From Zobellia laminariae (lineage in GTDB: Bacteria; Bacteroidota; Bacteroidia; Flavobacteriales; Flavobacteriaceae), in the NCBI RefSeq assembly GCF_009725995.1, contig NZ_RCNS01000003.1:372001-436000 (forward strand): a stretch of 64,000 nucleotides of DNA, written 5' to 3'. The translations under genes were made by a program, and so were the position numbers. The first letter of the stretch is position 1; each line of letters starts with the position of its first letter. This document shows positions 36,786 through 45,587 of this stretch, in pieces. Below the pieces are notes generated by a model. It was not told where the DNA came from. It made no database searches and saw nothing but the letters and a program-made list of their open reading frames with translations.

Positions 36786-38594
36786 ATGAAAAACATAAAA
36801 TATATCATCTTAATAAGTCTTAGCTTGCTGGTATTTCCTGCCTGTGAAGACAACGTATTGAACTTAGAAGACCCTGGGAGCCCAACTGATGCTACATTCT
36901 TCAGAACAGAAGCACAATTGGAAGTAGCTCTTACAGGGGTTTACGAATCCTTGAATTACGTGAGAAGCGTTCCTTTCCCTCAGTTATTAGATCACACCAC
37001 AGACTACGCATATAATAGAGGTAATGTTGGTGGAACTGTAGCCGTAACCACAGGTGGAGTTACCTCTACCGAAGGTATTATAAACGGCTTCTGGGATAGT
37101 TTTTATACCGGTATACAAAGAGCGAATAACCTATTGACCAATATGCCCAAGGCCGAAGAAGCTTCTGACCCTGGTCGTTATGAGCAAATCAAAGCCGAAG
37201 CACTGTTCTTAAGAGCCATGTTTTACAGCTATCTGACTGAACTTTACGGAGATGTTCCTTTTAGAACCGAAGTAACTTCCTTGGAAGAGCTGGAGATTAA
37301 ATCCCGAACACCTAAAGCTGAAATCGTTGCAAGTATTATTGCTGACTTGGAAGAGGCCGCTAGTATTTTACCTCCAACACAATCGGCAAATGAACGTGGG
37401 CGAGCTTCTGCTAATGCCGCTAATGCTCTGATTTCTCGTATTGCATTGTACAATGAAGATTATGTATTGGCTGAAAGCGCCGCTCTTAAAGTGATGAATT
37501 CTGCCGAAACGCCTAGTTTGTTTCCTGATTACGAAGCTTTATTTACAGATGCCGGTGTAGGTTCATCAGAGGTACTATTGGATATATCCTATATAAACGG
37601 AACAAAAACACATAGTCTTTCACAAGTTCAAGGTAGTAGGTTTGGTGGATGGTGCCAATTGGTTCCTTCTCAGCAAACAGTTGATAGTTACGAAACTGTA
37701 AACGGACTACCCATTGATGAGGATCCTGCTTATGATCCTGCAAATCCGTTTGAAAATCGTGATCCTCGTTTGGCCGCTTCCATTGCCTTACCAAATAATA
37801 TCTGGACAGGACATATCATTCAACAACATAGTGATAGTATAGCAACCTGGCGTATTGAAGATGGCGCTAAAGTTGAACGTGTTTTCAATCCTAACGCGGC
37901 AAACCCAGCAGGTCGAAAAATAATTGACCCTGTAGATGGTACTGAATATGTAACTGGAGGCGCGAATCGTTTTACTGCATTTACTGGGTACTTCTGGAAA
38001 AAATTCTCAGATGCACCTAGATTATTAGGGTCGTTAACAGGAGGTCCTAGTCCTTTACAGTCTGAACAGACCATTTATTTAATGAGATATGCAGAAGTAC
38101 TTCTAAATTATGCCGAAGCTAAAATTGAAGCTGGTACCATAGACGCTAGTGTTCTAAATGCATTGAACGATGTACGTGAACGTGCTTATAACAATAGTGG
38201 TTTCGCTTTTCCTGCAGTTACTACAACGGATCAAGCAGAGTTGAGAAAAATTATTAGAAGAGAGCGTAAAGTAGAGTTCGCAGATGAAGGACTTCGCCTG
38301 TTTGATATTAGAAGATGGGGTGTTGCCGAAAAGGTTATGAATACTACTGTTTTTGGTGGTCCTGCCAATGGCTTCAGTAAAATAGGAAGTTTAAATTATG
38401 TTCCTAATATTGATGATGACGGCTACATAGATTACACTGGCGCGCCTTCTCAACCAAGAGTTGAAATGGGCAACTTAGATTACAGAGAGTTGGAAGAAAG
38501 AACCTTTGACGCCGGAAAACACTATTTATGGCCTATACCACAGGCAGAAATTGACGCTACGGAAAATGTAGTAACTCAAAACCCTGGGTATTAA
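36786..38594 (+). CDS. SusD-like surface glycan-binding lipoprotein
   Basis: Lipoprotein of 602 aa with lipobox at LLVFPACEDN. Typical SusD/RagB features are the N-terminal LNLEDPGSPTDATFFRTEAQLEVALTGVYE, the tetratricopeptide-like helices (AEALFLRAMFYSYLTELYGDVPF), and the C-terminal RRERKVEFADEGLRLFDIRRWG and HYLWPIPQAEIDATENVVTQNPGY. It forms the lid of the SusC transporter and binds the glycan at the cell surface. It is followed by a strong hairpin, a common way to raise susCD transcript levels over downstream genes. Confidence 0.96.
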   Translation: MKNIKYIILISLSLLVFPACEDNVLNLEDPGSPTDATFFRTEAQLEVALTGVYESLNYVRSVPFPQLLDHTTDYAYNRGNVGGTVAVTTGGVTSTEGIINGFWDSFYTGIQRANNLLTNMPKAEEASDPGRYEQIKAEALFLRAMFYSYLTELYGDVPFRTEVTSLEELEIKSRTPKAEIVASIIADLEEAASILPPTQSANERGRASANAANALISRIALYNEDYVLAESAALKVMNSAETPSLFPDYEALFTDAGVGSSEVLLDISYINGTKTHSLSQVQGSRFGGWCQLVPSQQTVDSYETVNGLPIDEDPAYDPANPFENRDPRLAASIALPNNIWTGHIIQQHSDSIATWRIEDGAKVERVFNPNAANPAGRKIIDPVDGTEYVTGGANRFTAFTGYFWKKFSDAPRLLGSLTGGPSPLQSEQTIYLMRYAEVLLNYAEAKIEAGTIDASVLNALNDVRERAYNNSGFAFPAVTTTDQAELRKIIRRERKVEFADEGLRLFDIRRWGVAEKVMNTTVFGGPANGFSKIGSLNYVPNIDDDGYIDYTGAPSQPRVEMGNLDYRELEERTFDAGKHYLWPIPQAEIDATENVVTQNPGY

Positions 38595-38624
38595 AAATGT
38601 TTGTTAGTTTTTGTTAGTTTTTTC

Positions 38625-38654
38625 AAATAGGGGGTTCTAGTTTACCCCCTATTT
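38625..38654 (+). terminator. Perfect 10-bp hairpin after SusD
   Basis: AAATAGGGGG at 38625-38634 pairs perfectly with CCCCCTATTT at 38645-38654 around a 10-base loop. It lies 31 bases after the SusD stop. No T-run follows on the plus strand; a T-rich direct repeat (TTTGTTAGT, twice) precedes it. It could act as an attenuator or an mRNA-stabilising end rather than a full terminator. Confidence 0.6.
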
Positions 38655-38698
38655 CTAAATTACAGAAAATTAGAGTTAATAGTATATTCATCATAAGA

Positions 38699-40357
38699 AT
38701 GGGCACAATAGACATTACGGTTATACTGATTTTTACTTTGCTTGTCTTCGTATGCGGACTAAGCTTTTCTAAATCGGGCAAAAACATGAAATCATTCTTT
38801 GCAGCGGGTGGAGCACTACCCTGGTGGATGAGTGGCCTTTCTCTCTTTATGAGTTTCTTTTCTGCAGGTACCTTTGTAGTATGGGGTTCCATAGCATATT
38901 CCAGTGGTTGGGTTGCCATTACCATTCAAACCACAATGTGCATTGCCGGTGTTCTAATCGGTTTTTTCATTGCTCCTAAATGGCAAAAAACAAAAGCGCT
39001 TACCGCGGCCGAATTTATAACGGACCGTTTAGGGTACAGCACTCAAAAAATTTATACTTATTTATTTTTGTTGATATCCATCTTTACCACGGGTGCTTTT
39101 TTATATCCCGTAGCTAAAATTGTTGAAGTATCAACAGGTTTCCCTATAAGTACCAGTATTATCGTACTGGGTATCTTAATTTTAATCTATACCGCAGTTG
39201 GTGGTCTTTGGGCAGTAATTGTTACAGATGTTCTTCAATTTGTGGTACTTACCGCAGCCGTTTTAATTGTTGTTCCGCTTTCGCTGGATAAAATTGGGGG
39301 TATCGAAAATTTTGTATCACAGGCTCCTGAGAATTTTTTCAATTTGGTAAATGAAGAATACACTTGGGGTTTTATGGTTGCCTTCGGGTTATACAATCTT
39401 TTCTTTATTGCCGGTAATTGGGCATACGTACAACGCTACACCAGTGTGGCCACGCCAAAAGATGCAAAAAAAGTAGGATGGCTTTTTGGCGGACTCTATC
39501 TCGTTAGTCCGTTAATCTGGATGTTACCTCCTATGATCTATAGAGTTCTTAATCCTGAATTGGGTGGTTTGGCAGATGAAGGCGCCTACCTCCTCATGTG
39601 CAAAGAAGTACTGCCTGTTGGCATGTTGGGGCTAATGTTGGGCGGAATGATTTTCGCAACATCTAGCTCCGTAAACACTACTTTAAATATCTCTGCAGGT
39701 GTATTGGCCAATGATGTTTATAAACACTTTAGACCCAATTCAGACGGAGATAAATTGGTGAAAGTAGGTAGAACGGCTACTATATTACTCGGTATCTTAA
39801 CTATACTAATTGCACTACTCGTTCCTTATATGGGCGGTATCGTAGAGGTAGTTATGAGTTTAGCGGCCATAACCGGTGGAGCTATGTTTTTACCACCTAT
39901 GTGGGCGTTGTTCAGTAAATATCAAACAGGTAAAAGTGCTTTGATTGTGACAGTCATTACTTTGGTTATCAATGCCTTTTTTAAATTTTTGGCCCCTACT
40001 CTTCTCAACTTCTCATTTGACAGAGCCGAAGAAATGGGGTTTGGTATGGGTATTCCCGTAGTGCTATTAGCAGCATTTGAGGTATACGCTCGCTCCCAAC
40101 AAAAGGCCACTGTAGAATACGACAACTATCAACTTAAAGTAGCTGAGAAAGTTTCCGAGACGGAAGAAGAAGCTGCTGCCGGAAATAAAAAAGGTACTCG
40201 GGTTATAGGTATTGGGGTAGCACTAACCGGCCTAATGATTTTAATATTATCCTTCATAGCTAAAACCGGGGCACTCTTAGTGGGAGGCATGGGAACGTTG
40301 GTCTTATTACTTGGAGGCTATATCATCTTTAAAACCACCAAAAAAGATTCCGATTAA
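38699..40357 (+). CDS. SSS-family sodium:sugar symporter
   Basis: Inner-membrane protein of 552 aa with about 13-14 hydrophobic segments, of the sodium:solute symporter family. MGTIDITVILIFTLLVFVCGLSFSKSGKNMKSFFAAGG at the N-terminus and GLMLGGMIFATSSSVNTTLNISAGVLANDVY in the middle are typical (the latter lines up with the sodium-site helix). A cytoplasmic charged loop with EETEEEAAAGNK-like composition lies near residues 470-500. It probably carries monosaccharides released in the periplasm by the exo-enzymes. It sits directly after SusCD and before the cytoplasmic oxidoreductase. Confidence 0.92.
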   Translation: MGTIDITVILIFTLLVFVCGLSFSKSGKNMKSFFAAGGALPWWMSGLSLFMSFFSAGTFVVWGSIAYSSGWVAITIQTTMCIAGVLIGFFIAPKWQKTKALTAAEFITDRLGYSTQKIYTYLFLLISIFTTGAFLYPVAKIVEVSTGFPISTSIIVLGILILIYTAVGGLWAVIVTDVLQFVVLTAAVLIVVPLSLDKIGGIENFVSQAPENFFNLVNEEYTWGFMVAFGLYNLFFIAGNWAYVQRYTSVATPKDAKKVGWLFGGLYLVSPLIWMLPPMIYRVLNPELGGLADEGAYLLMCKEVLPVGMLGLMLGGMIFATSSSVNTTLNISAGVLANDVYKHFRPNSDGDKLVKVGRTATILLGILTILIALLVPYMGGIVEVVMSLAAITGGAMFLPPMWALFSKYQTGKSALIVTVITLVINAFFKFLAPTLLNFSFDRAEEMGFGMGIPVVLLAAFEVYARSQQKATVEYDNYQLKVAEKVSETEEEAAAGNKKGTRVIGIGVALTGLMILILSFIAKTGALLVGGMGTLVLLLGGYIIFKTTKKDSD

Positions 40358-40422
40358 ATAGTTATCACTTACTACGTTTCAAAAAATACCAAATCTAATT
40401 ACTAAAGTACAAATTGCATTAT

Positions 40423-42714
40423 ATGATTTTAGAAGCCTATAGTTCCCAAAAAAGAATCACGAAAACCATACCGTTACAAAGTGACCTTGTCGTAGTTGGA
40501 GGTGGTCTTTCAGGTGTCTGCGCCGCAATTACAGCAGCCCGTTCGGGCCTAAAAGTTACACTCCTACAAGATCGTCCGGTTCTCGGGGGTAACGCCTCGT
40601 CCGAAGTTCGTCTTTGGAGTTTGGGTGCTACCTCACACATGGGTAATAATAACCGTTGGAGCCGTGAGGGCGGGTTGATCAATGAAATTCTTTTAGAGAA
40701 CCTCAAAAGAAACAAAGAAGGGAATCCATTAATTTTTGACACCGTACTGCTCGAAAAAGTATACGAAGAAAAAAACATAACCCTACTCCTTAATACAGCT
40801 GTTTATGATGTTGAAAAAGGTGATGATAATAAAATTAAAACAGCAACTGCTTTTTGTAGTCAGAACTCCACGACATACATAGCTAGTGCCCCCCTTTTCT
40901 GTGATGCCTCCGGTGATGGCATAATTGCTTTTATGGCCGGAGCTTCGTTCCGGATGGGTGCGGAAACCAAAGAAGAGTTTGATGAAGGTTTTGCTCCCAA
41001 TCTTGAAGATTACGGTAACCTTTTAGGACATTCACTTTACTTTTACACCAAAGACATTGGTAAACCTATTACCTATACCCCTCCCTCTTTCGCCATAAAA
41101 AATGCAGAAGAACTTCCCCGTATCAAAAACTTTCAATTGGGTGACCATGGTTGTAAATTGTGGTGGGTAGAACACGGTGGACGACTAGATACGATACATC
41201 AATCCGAAGACATAAAATTTGAACTTTGGAAAGTGGTGTATGGCATTTGGGATTACGTAAAGAATAGCGGTAAATATCCCGAAGCCGCAAACCTTACCTT
41301 AGAATGGGTCGGGACTATTCCCGGCAAACGGGAAAGTCGACGTTTTGAAGGTGACTTCATGCTTACCCAAAAAGACATTGTTGAGCAACGCGATTATTAT
41401 GATGCGGTTTCTTTTGGCGGTTGGGCCATGGATTTACATCCTGCAGACGGTATTTACAGCAAACACAATTCATGTACACAGTGGCATGGTAAAGGCGTAT
41501 ATTCCATTCCTTACCGTTGTTATTATTCTAAAAACATAGACAACCTTTTTCTTGCGGGCAGAATTATAAGCGCCAGTCATGTCGCCTTTGGCTCTTCTCG
41601 CGTAATGCTTACCTGTGCTCACGGAGCGCAAGCAGTAGGCGAAGCAGCTGTTATTTGTAAAGAAGAAGGTTTATTACCGCGAGATATTGCGTCCAAAGAA
41701 AAAATAAGAAAACTACAACTGGCCCTTAACAGAAACGGACAAAGTATCCCTCGGTTATCATTAGAAGATACGGACGACTTAGCAAATAACGCAGATATTG
41801 AAGCTAGTTCTACTTTAGCTTTTACCGGTTTTGCGGCAGCAGACGATTGGCAAACACTAAAGTTCGGGTTGGCTCAAATGGTGCCTCTTAAAGCAAACGA
41901 AACGTATAGTTTTGAATTTGAAGTAGATGCTTTAGAAGCTACTAATTTAGAGCTTCAACTTAAAAGCAGTTCGGCATGTACCCATTTTACGCCAGACGTA
42001 ATTATTGACAAAAAGGAAATCGATTTACAAAAAGGGAAGCAAAAAATCACTTTTACAACTACTAAAACACAGGAGCAAGACCACTACTCATTCTTCTGTC
42101 TAATGAAAAACGAAAAGATAAAAGTTCGTCTTTCGGATGAGCGTATAACGGGATTGATGACCGTTGAGAACAAGGTAAACAAAGCGGTATCCAATTTTGG
42201 AAGACAAGACCCACCTGCAGAAATAAACGTTGACAGCTTTGAATTTTGGACTCCAGAAAGACGCCCAAAAGGTAAAAACATAGCCCTCAAAATGTCTACT
42301 CCCATACCTATTTTTAAAGTCGATAATCTTAAAAACGGAGAAGTTAGGCCTAACTCAAACGGAAGTACCAATGCTTGGGTAGCCAACATTTCCGATAAAA
42401 CCCCAACGGTTGATTTAAAATGGGACGACAAAGTTGATATTAAAACCATAAAACTCTTTTTTGATTGCGATTATGACCATGCTTTGGAAACTACGCTTAT
42501 GGGACATCCGGAAGACGTTATTCCATTTGTGGTTGCCGATTACAAAATAAAAGATGGTTCTGGAAATATTATCAAAGAAGTAATAGGTAATTATCAAGCT
42601 ACAAACACTATTGAGCTGGATCAGGCTATTTCAACAGACAAGCTAACGTTTGAGTTCATTAAAAAAGAAGAGCATATACCTGTTTCTGTTTTTAAAATAT
42701 CAGTTTATAACTAA
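40423..42714 (+). CDS. FAD-dependent oxidoreductase, cytoplasmic form
   Basis: Protein of 763 aa without a signal peptide. The ATG at 40423 was chosen; a longer frame would need the TTG at 40414. The dinucleotide-binding motif GGGLSG (26-31) lies close to the N-terminus, followed by DRPVLGGNASSE, nearly identical to the segment in the secreted oxidoreductase at 27870. DASGDGIIAFMAG and LFLAGRIISASHVAFGSSRV are further FAD_oxidored signatures. The C-terminal 300 residues are beta-rich and look like galactose-binding-type domains, unusual for a cytoplasmic enzyme. Lying after the symporter, it may oxidise the imported sugar. The substrate is unknown. Confidence 0.85.
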   Translation: MILEAYSSQKRITKTIPLQSDLVVVGGGLSGVCAAITAARSGLKVTLLQDRPVLGGNASSEVRLWSLGATSHMGNNNRWSREGGLINEILLENLKRNKEGNPLIFDTVLLEKVYEEKNITLLLNTAVYDVEKGDDNKIKTATAFCSQNSTTYIASAPLFCDASGDGIIAFMAGASFRMGAETKEEFDEGFAPNLEDYGNLLGHSLYFYTKDIGKPITYTPPSFAIKNAEELPRIKNFQLGDHGCKLWWVEHGGRLDTIHQSEDIKFELWKVVYGIWDYVKNSGKYPEAANLTLEWVGTIPGKRESRRFEGDFMLTQKDIVEQRDYYDAVSFGGWAMDLHPADGIYSKHNSCTQWHGKGVYSIPYRCYYSKNIDNLFLAGRIISASHVAFGSSRVMLTCAHGAQAVGEAAVICKEEGLLPRDIASKEKIRKLQLALNRNGQSIPRLSLEDTDDLANNADIEASSTLAFTGFAAADDWQTLKFGLAQMVPLKANETYSFEFEVDALEATNLELQLKSSSACTHFTPDVIIDKKEIDLQKGKQKITFTTTKTQEQDHYSFFCLMKNEKIKVRLSDERITGLMTVENKVNKAVSNFGRQDPPAEINVDSFEFWTPERRPKGKNIALKMSTPIPIFKVDNLKNGEVRPNSNGSTNAWVANISDKTPTVDLKWDDKVDIKTIKLFFDCDYDHALETTLMGHPEDVIPFVVADYKIKDGSGNIIKEVIGNYQATNTIELDQAISTDKLTFEFIKKEEHIPVSVFKISVYN

Positions 42715-42724
42715 ACCCTATAAA

Positions 42725-43624
42725 ATGATTAAGAATGTAATTGGGCTTTCTATATTTCTAATTCTGGGCACTGCACAAGTAGTAGCCCAGAAAGAAGATA
42801 GTACCCAATTACCTGATATCAGTTCCTTTCATCAAGACCTTTTTGTTCCTGAAATAAAGGAAGGAAAGCTAGAAGCTGGTAAACGAGTGAAACAAACTTT
42901 AGGTATATACCTAAACACAGATGTCTATCACTTAGTCTACCTGCCTACGAATTATAAAGAAGGCAAAAAATATCCGGTTATTGTAGAATATCCGGGTAAC
43001 GGGCCATATACAAGTGCTTCTGGAGATGTTTCAACAGGCCAAGTAGATGGCTGTAATTTGGGATATGGTCTTAGCGAAGGCAAAGATTTCATTTGGGTAA
43101 GCATGCCTTTTATAAGTGCTGATGGCAACGAAAACCAAAAATGGTGGTGGGGAGATATAGAAGCAACCAAAAGGTACTGCATAGACACGGTTAAAGAAGT
43201 CTGTGCTAAATTCGGAGGAGATGCTTCCAACGTTATTTTAGCTGGATTCTCAAGAGGAGCCATCGCCGTTAACTATATCGGGCTTCATGATGATGAAATC
43301 TCCCATCTATGGAAAGCCTTTATCGTTAATTCACATTATGACGGTCTGAAAACATGGGACTATCCAAATTCCGACAAAGCATCTGCCCTTGAACGATTAA
43401 AACGATTGAACGGAAGACCTCAATTTATTTGTGCCGAAGGCCAGGGAACAGTAAAAAGTAAAAATTACCTCCATCAATCAGGTATTCAAGGAAACTTTAC
43501 TTTTATGAATATCCCAGTTAGGAATCATACTAATACTTGGACTTTATATGATTTAAAAGAACGAGAAAATATTAGAACATGGCTAGCGGAAACAATCAAA
43601 AAAACTAAGAAAACATCAGTATAA
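42725..43624 (+). CDS. Secreted alpha/beta-hydrolase (putative carbohydrate esterase)
   Basis: The ATG at 42725 was chosen over the upstream TTG at 42650, which lies inside the preceding gene; it gives a signal peptide (about 1-23, ending VVAQ). The 299-aa product has the nucleophile elbow GFSRGA with S176, and an acid/His arrangement near ICAEGQGTVK and VRNHTNTW. The HWG-like sugar-enzyme motifs are absent. It resembles depolymerase/esterase-type hydrolases often found in glycan loci. Likely role: removal of acyl groups from the glycan. The ester is not known. The gene begins 11 bases after the oxidoreductase and ends 2 bases before the GH97 start. Confidence 0.75.
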   Translation: MIKNVIGLSIFLILGTAQVVAQKEDSTQLPDISSFHQDLFVPEIKEGKLEAGKRVKQTLGIYLNTDVYHLVYLPTNYKEGKKYPVIVEYPGNGPYTSASGDVSTGQVDGCNLGYGLSEGKDFIWVSMPFISADGNENQKWWWGDIEATKRYCIDTVKEVCAKFGGDASNVILAGFSRGAIAVNYIGLHDDEISHLWKAFIVNSHYDGLKTWDYPNSDKASALERLKRLNGRPQFICAEGQGTVKSKNYLHQSGIQGNFTFMNIPVRNHTNTWTLYDLKERENIRTWLAETIKKTKKTSV

Positions 43625-43625
43625 A

Positions 43626-45578
43626 ATGAAAAATGTATTCTACAAATCCACTTTACTTTTTGGTTTCTTGTTCGTGATTTTTTCCTGTAAAACTAGTACA
43701 GGAGATGATAAACTAAATCAAACCCTAACTAATGGCACTACTGAAGTTTCTTTGTTTACAGCTACAAACGGTCAGTTAGCATTTCAAGTTACTAAAAATC
43801 AAAAAGTAGTTCTAGACACTTCCCTCCTGGGCCTTAAAATAAATGACAAACATTTAGGGAAAAATGTGGAAATAGCACTTCTGGAGCAAAAAGAAATACA
43901 GATTCAATATCCGCTTAACGGAATTAAAAGTGAAGCCTCCTACACAGGAGACTTACACACTTATAAAGTTTCAGAAGCCGATGGAACCTACTGGAAATTA
44001 GAATTTCAACTTTCCAATGAAGGTGTGGCCTATCGTTATGTGGTTTCGGGCCAAGGCACACAGCATGTTCAGGGTGAAGAAAGTAGCTTTAAAATACCAA
44101 GCCAAACCAAAGTTTGGTACTTTGAGCGCGATAGCGACTGGAAATTAAAATCCCACGCCGGTGAATGGCTTTCTGCAGATATTTCCGAAATGCCTACGGT
44201 CTCTAAAATGGGTCCTATTCAAGGCTTGACCCTTACTTGCGAACTCCCACAAGGAGGGTATGCATTATTGGCCGAAGCTGCACTTTATAATTATAGCGGT
44301 ATGCGCTTGGAAGCTGTTGGTAACAACACCTTTAAAGCCAATTTTGAAGAAGGTGATGCCGGTTTTGATGTTACAGGTGATGTAACCACACCATGGCGCT
44401 GTATTTTATTAGCGGACACTTTAAACGATTTGGCCAACAATACCATGGTAGCATCGTTAAACCCTGCTCCCGACCCCAAATTATTTACGGACACCAACTG
44501 GATTAAACCAGGAAAATCTGTTTGGCACTGGTTGTCCGGAAAATATGTGGATTATAAAGAAGAGCATGATATGGTAGATGATGCCGTAGAACTGAACTTT
44601 TCATATAATATGGTTGATGATGGTTGGGAAAGATGGCCTAATAAATGGAACAAGGTGACGGAACTCTCCAACTATGCCAAGGAAAAAGGAATTGGCATTT
44701 TTATATGGAAGCACTCCAAGGAAATCAATTTTCCTGAAGATGATTATACCATAATGGGTCAATTTTTGGATAGCGTAAAACAGACAGGTGCCGTTGGGGT
44801 AAAAGTCGATTTTATGAATGGACAGAGCAAAAGCATAATATCCTTTGACGAAGCATTATTGAGAAAAGCGGCAGAAAGACAATTGATGGTCAATTTTCAT
44901 GGTTGCCAACAAAGCTCCGGAGAATATCGCACTTATCCCAACGAAGTTACGCGTGAAGGCATACGAGGTTTAGAGGTAAACCATATGAAAGAAGGTCCCT
45001 TGACCGCTTCACACAATGCGGCTTTACCCTTTACGAGATATGTAACAGGTCATGGTGATTATACACCCCTAGGCCTTACTGAACCAGGAGAAACCACATG
45101 GGCGCATCAACTGGCTACATTGGTTACTTTCTACTCCCCTTTTAACTGTATTGCTGAGAATACCCAATTTCTATTAAAAAACAAAAGCATTCAACCCGCG
45201 TTGGATTTTATTCAGACGGTACCTTCCGTCTGGGATGAGACCTTTGTACTGCCCCAAAGTAAAATTGGAGAATTGGCAGCCATAGCTAGACGTGACGGCA
45301 ACGATTGGTATTTAGGTGTTCTACGAAGTGGAGCGACCCAGGAAATGATTATCGATTGTAGTTTTTTAGGCGATGGTGAGTACACCGCAGAAATTTTTAC
45401 TGACGATATCGAAGCCGAGCGTATCGATTTAAAAGGACTGAATAAAGAGGCTGACCTACGCCAATGGGACACGGCCGTACCTTTTAAAAAACGTACCGAA
45501 ACAGTTTCTAAAGATAAAACGATAACTATTCAGCTTGCCGAACACGGTGGAGCTACCATTAAGTTTATCAAAAAATAA
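43626..45578 (+). CDS. GH97 alpha-glycosidase, retaining alpha-galactosidase type
   Basis: Lipoprotein of 650 aa, with lipobox at FVIFSCKT. An N-terminal beta-supersandwich (about 30-280) precedes a TIM barrel and a C-terminal beta-domain, the normal GH97 plan. The segment GVKVDFMNG places D395 where retaining members have their nucleophile; E450 (IRGLEVNHM) lies 55 residues later, the same spacing as the nucleophile and acid/base reported for the Bacteroides alpha-galactosidase BtGH97b. Inverting SusB-type members lack this Asp. Alpha-galactosidase activity on D-galactose residues is therefore likelier than alpha-glucosidase, and fits the locus. The following GH2 gene starts 9 bases downstream. 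Confidence 0.9.
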   Translation: MKNVFYKSTLLFGFLFVIFSCKTSTGDDKLNQTLTNGTTEVSLFTATNGQLAFQVTKNQKVVLDTSLLGLKINDKHLGKNVEIALLEQKEIQIQYPLNGIKSEASYTGDLHTYKVSEADGTYWKLEFQLSNEGVAYRYVVSGQGTQHVQGEESSFKIPSQTKVWYFERDSDWKLKSHAGEWLSADISEMPTVSKMGPIQGLTLTCELPQGGYALLAEAALYNYSGMRLEAVGNNTFKANFEEGDAGFDVTGDVTTPWRCILLADTLNDLANNTMVASLNPAPDPKLFTDTNWIKPGKSVWHWLSGKYVDYKEEHDMVDDAVELNFSYNMVDDGWERWPNKWNKVTELSNYAKEKGIGIFIWKHSKEINFPEDDYTIMGQFLDSVKQTGAVGVKVDFMNGQSKSIISFDEALLRKAAERQLMVNFHGCQQSSGEYRTYPNEVTREGIRGLEVNHMKEGPLTASHNAALPFTRYVTGHGDYTPLGLTEPGETTWAHQLATLVTFYSPFNCIAENTQFLLKNKSIQPALDFIQTVPSVWDETFVLPQSKIGELAAIARRDGNDWYLGVLRSGATQEMIIDCSFLGDGEYTAEIFTDDIEAERIDLKGLNKEADLRQWDTAVPFKKRTETVSKDKTITIQLAEHGGATIKFIKK

Positions 45579-45587
45579 AGAGTATTC

